Below, in pieces: positions 7,041-7,268 of a DNA stretch of 7,268 nt. Origin of the DNA: Gammaproteobacteria bacterium (GTDB lineage: Bacteria; Pseudomonadota; Gammaproteobacteria; SZUA-229); the NCBI GenBank assembly GCA_016764035.1, contig JAESSQ010000075.1, forward strand, positions 1 to 7,268. The letters run 5' to 3'. Made by a program: the position numbers and the translations under genes. The notes below the pieces were generated by a model. It did no database searches, had not been told where the DNA came from, and saw nothing but the letters and a program-made list of their open reading frames with translations. Position 1 is the first letter of the stretch, and every line of letters begins with the position of its first letter.

Positions 7041-7083
7041 AAAAGTGCCTTTTTATACATTTATAACATGTAAAAAAAGGCAC
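7041..7083 (-). terminator. Strong hairpin terminator between the Fic-like gene and prfC
   Basis: GTGCCTTTTT-A-TACAT (7045-7060) pairs with ATGTA-A-AAAAAGGCAC (7068-7083) over 16 positions with one mismatch, around a 7-nt loop. On the minus strand the stem is followed by TTTT (7044-7041), giving an intrinsic terminator 14 nt beyond the stop of the upstream gene. The T-rich and A-rich arms could allow weaker termination in the other direction too. Confidence 0.75.
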
Positions 7084-7097
7084 GCTATTCTACCCGA

Positions 7098-7268
7098 TCA
7101 ACGGTTACTTGCCCCGACAAATTCGAGCAATTGAGTAAAATCATGACCGTCTGCTGCTCGAAGTGCATTGATATATTGATCACGACGTTCATTCATCGCT
7201 TCTAATTTGTAGCCTCCTGCCCAGTCAATAGCTTCTTCATCCATAAGCTTCGTCAATATTGCATCTGC
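7098..7268 (-). CDS. C-terminal 56 residues of a Fic / mobile mystery protein B-like protein (5' partial)
   Basis: The minus-strand frame is open from the window edge and stops at TGA (7100-7098). Its translation runs from ADAILTKLMDEEAIDW through LEAMNERRDQYINALRAADG to LLEFVGASNR. The pattern of RRxxYIxALRAADxxD followed by xxLLxFV is like the C-terminal end of Fic-domain proteins, especially those called mobile mystery protein B, as I recall them. The catalytic HPFxxGNG motif, which would show AMPylation ability, lies outside the window, so activity cannot be judged. It could also be another helical protein with the same tail. It ends 14 nt before the terminator hairpin and is transcribed in the same direction as prfC. 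Confidence 0.6.
   Translation of the reverse strand, partial: ADAILTKLMDEEAIDWAGGYKLEAMNERRDQYINALRAADGHDFTQLLEFVGASNR

Overview
The window looks like chromosomal DNA of a moderately AT-leaning gammaproteobacterium. The evidence is a bacterial-type valS with the C-terminal coiled-coil arm, a full-length release factor 3 gene (prfC), and DUF1415 and DUF1304 proteins, which I know mainly from Proteobacteria. I cannot assign a genus. Most of the window is ordinary housekeeping sequence plus conserved genes of unknown function. I found no phage, insertion sequence, CRISPR array, tRNA or rRNA.

Plus-strand block (1-4263): the 3' part of valS (5' end outside the window) is followed by a conserved-looking helical protein of unknown function with an internal duplication (1687-2238), a DUF1415 protein (2253-2816), a DUF1304 small membrane protein (2813-3166, ATGA overlap) and a lipoprotein-type metallo-beta-lactamase-fold hydrolase (3225-4217). 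Gaps are 81, 14, -4 and 58 nt. No terminator is visible until the hairpin and T-run at 4239-4263, so this could be one transcription unit. A 12-codon ORF with a strong Shine-Dalgarno sits between valS and the next gene, and its stop overlaps that gene's start (TAATG).

Minus-strand block (4285-7268): reading right to left there is the C-terminal tail of a Fic/'mobile mystery protein B'-like protein (7098-7268, partial), a strong hairpin terminator (7041-7083), prfC (5411-7009), a 250-nt AT-rich intergenic region, and a prohibitin/SPFH membrane protein (4285-5160). The intergenic region carries a 90-bp imperfect palindrome with perfect 9-bp ends. Its left end appears to supply the -35 box of a promoter for the SPFH gene. 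The SPFH gene and the plus-strand operon converge at 4217-4285.

Functionally, valS (tRNA charging) and prfC (release-factor recycling) serve translation. The SPFH protein is a membrane scaffold or quality-control candidate. DUF1415, DUF1304 and the exported MBL hydrolase have no assigned pathway; their linkage is the main functional hint. The most interesting signals are the coupled leader ORF, the duplicated module in the 183-residue protein, and the palindromic repeat with its edge promoter. I see no clear evidence of a wholly new system.
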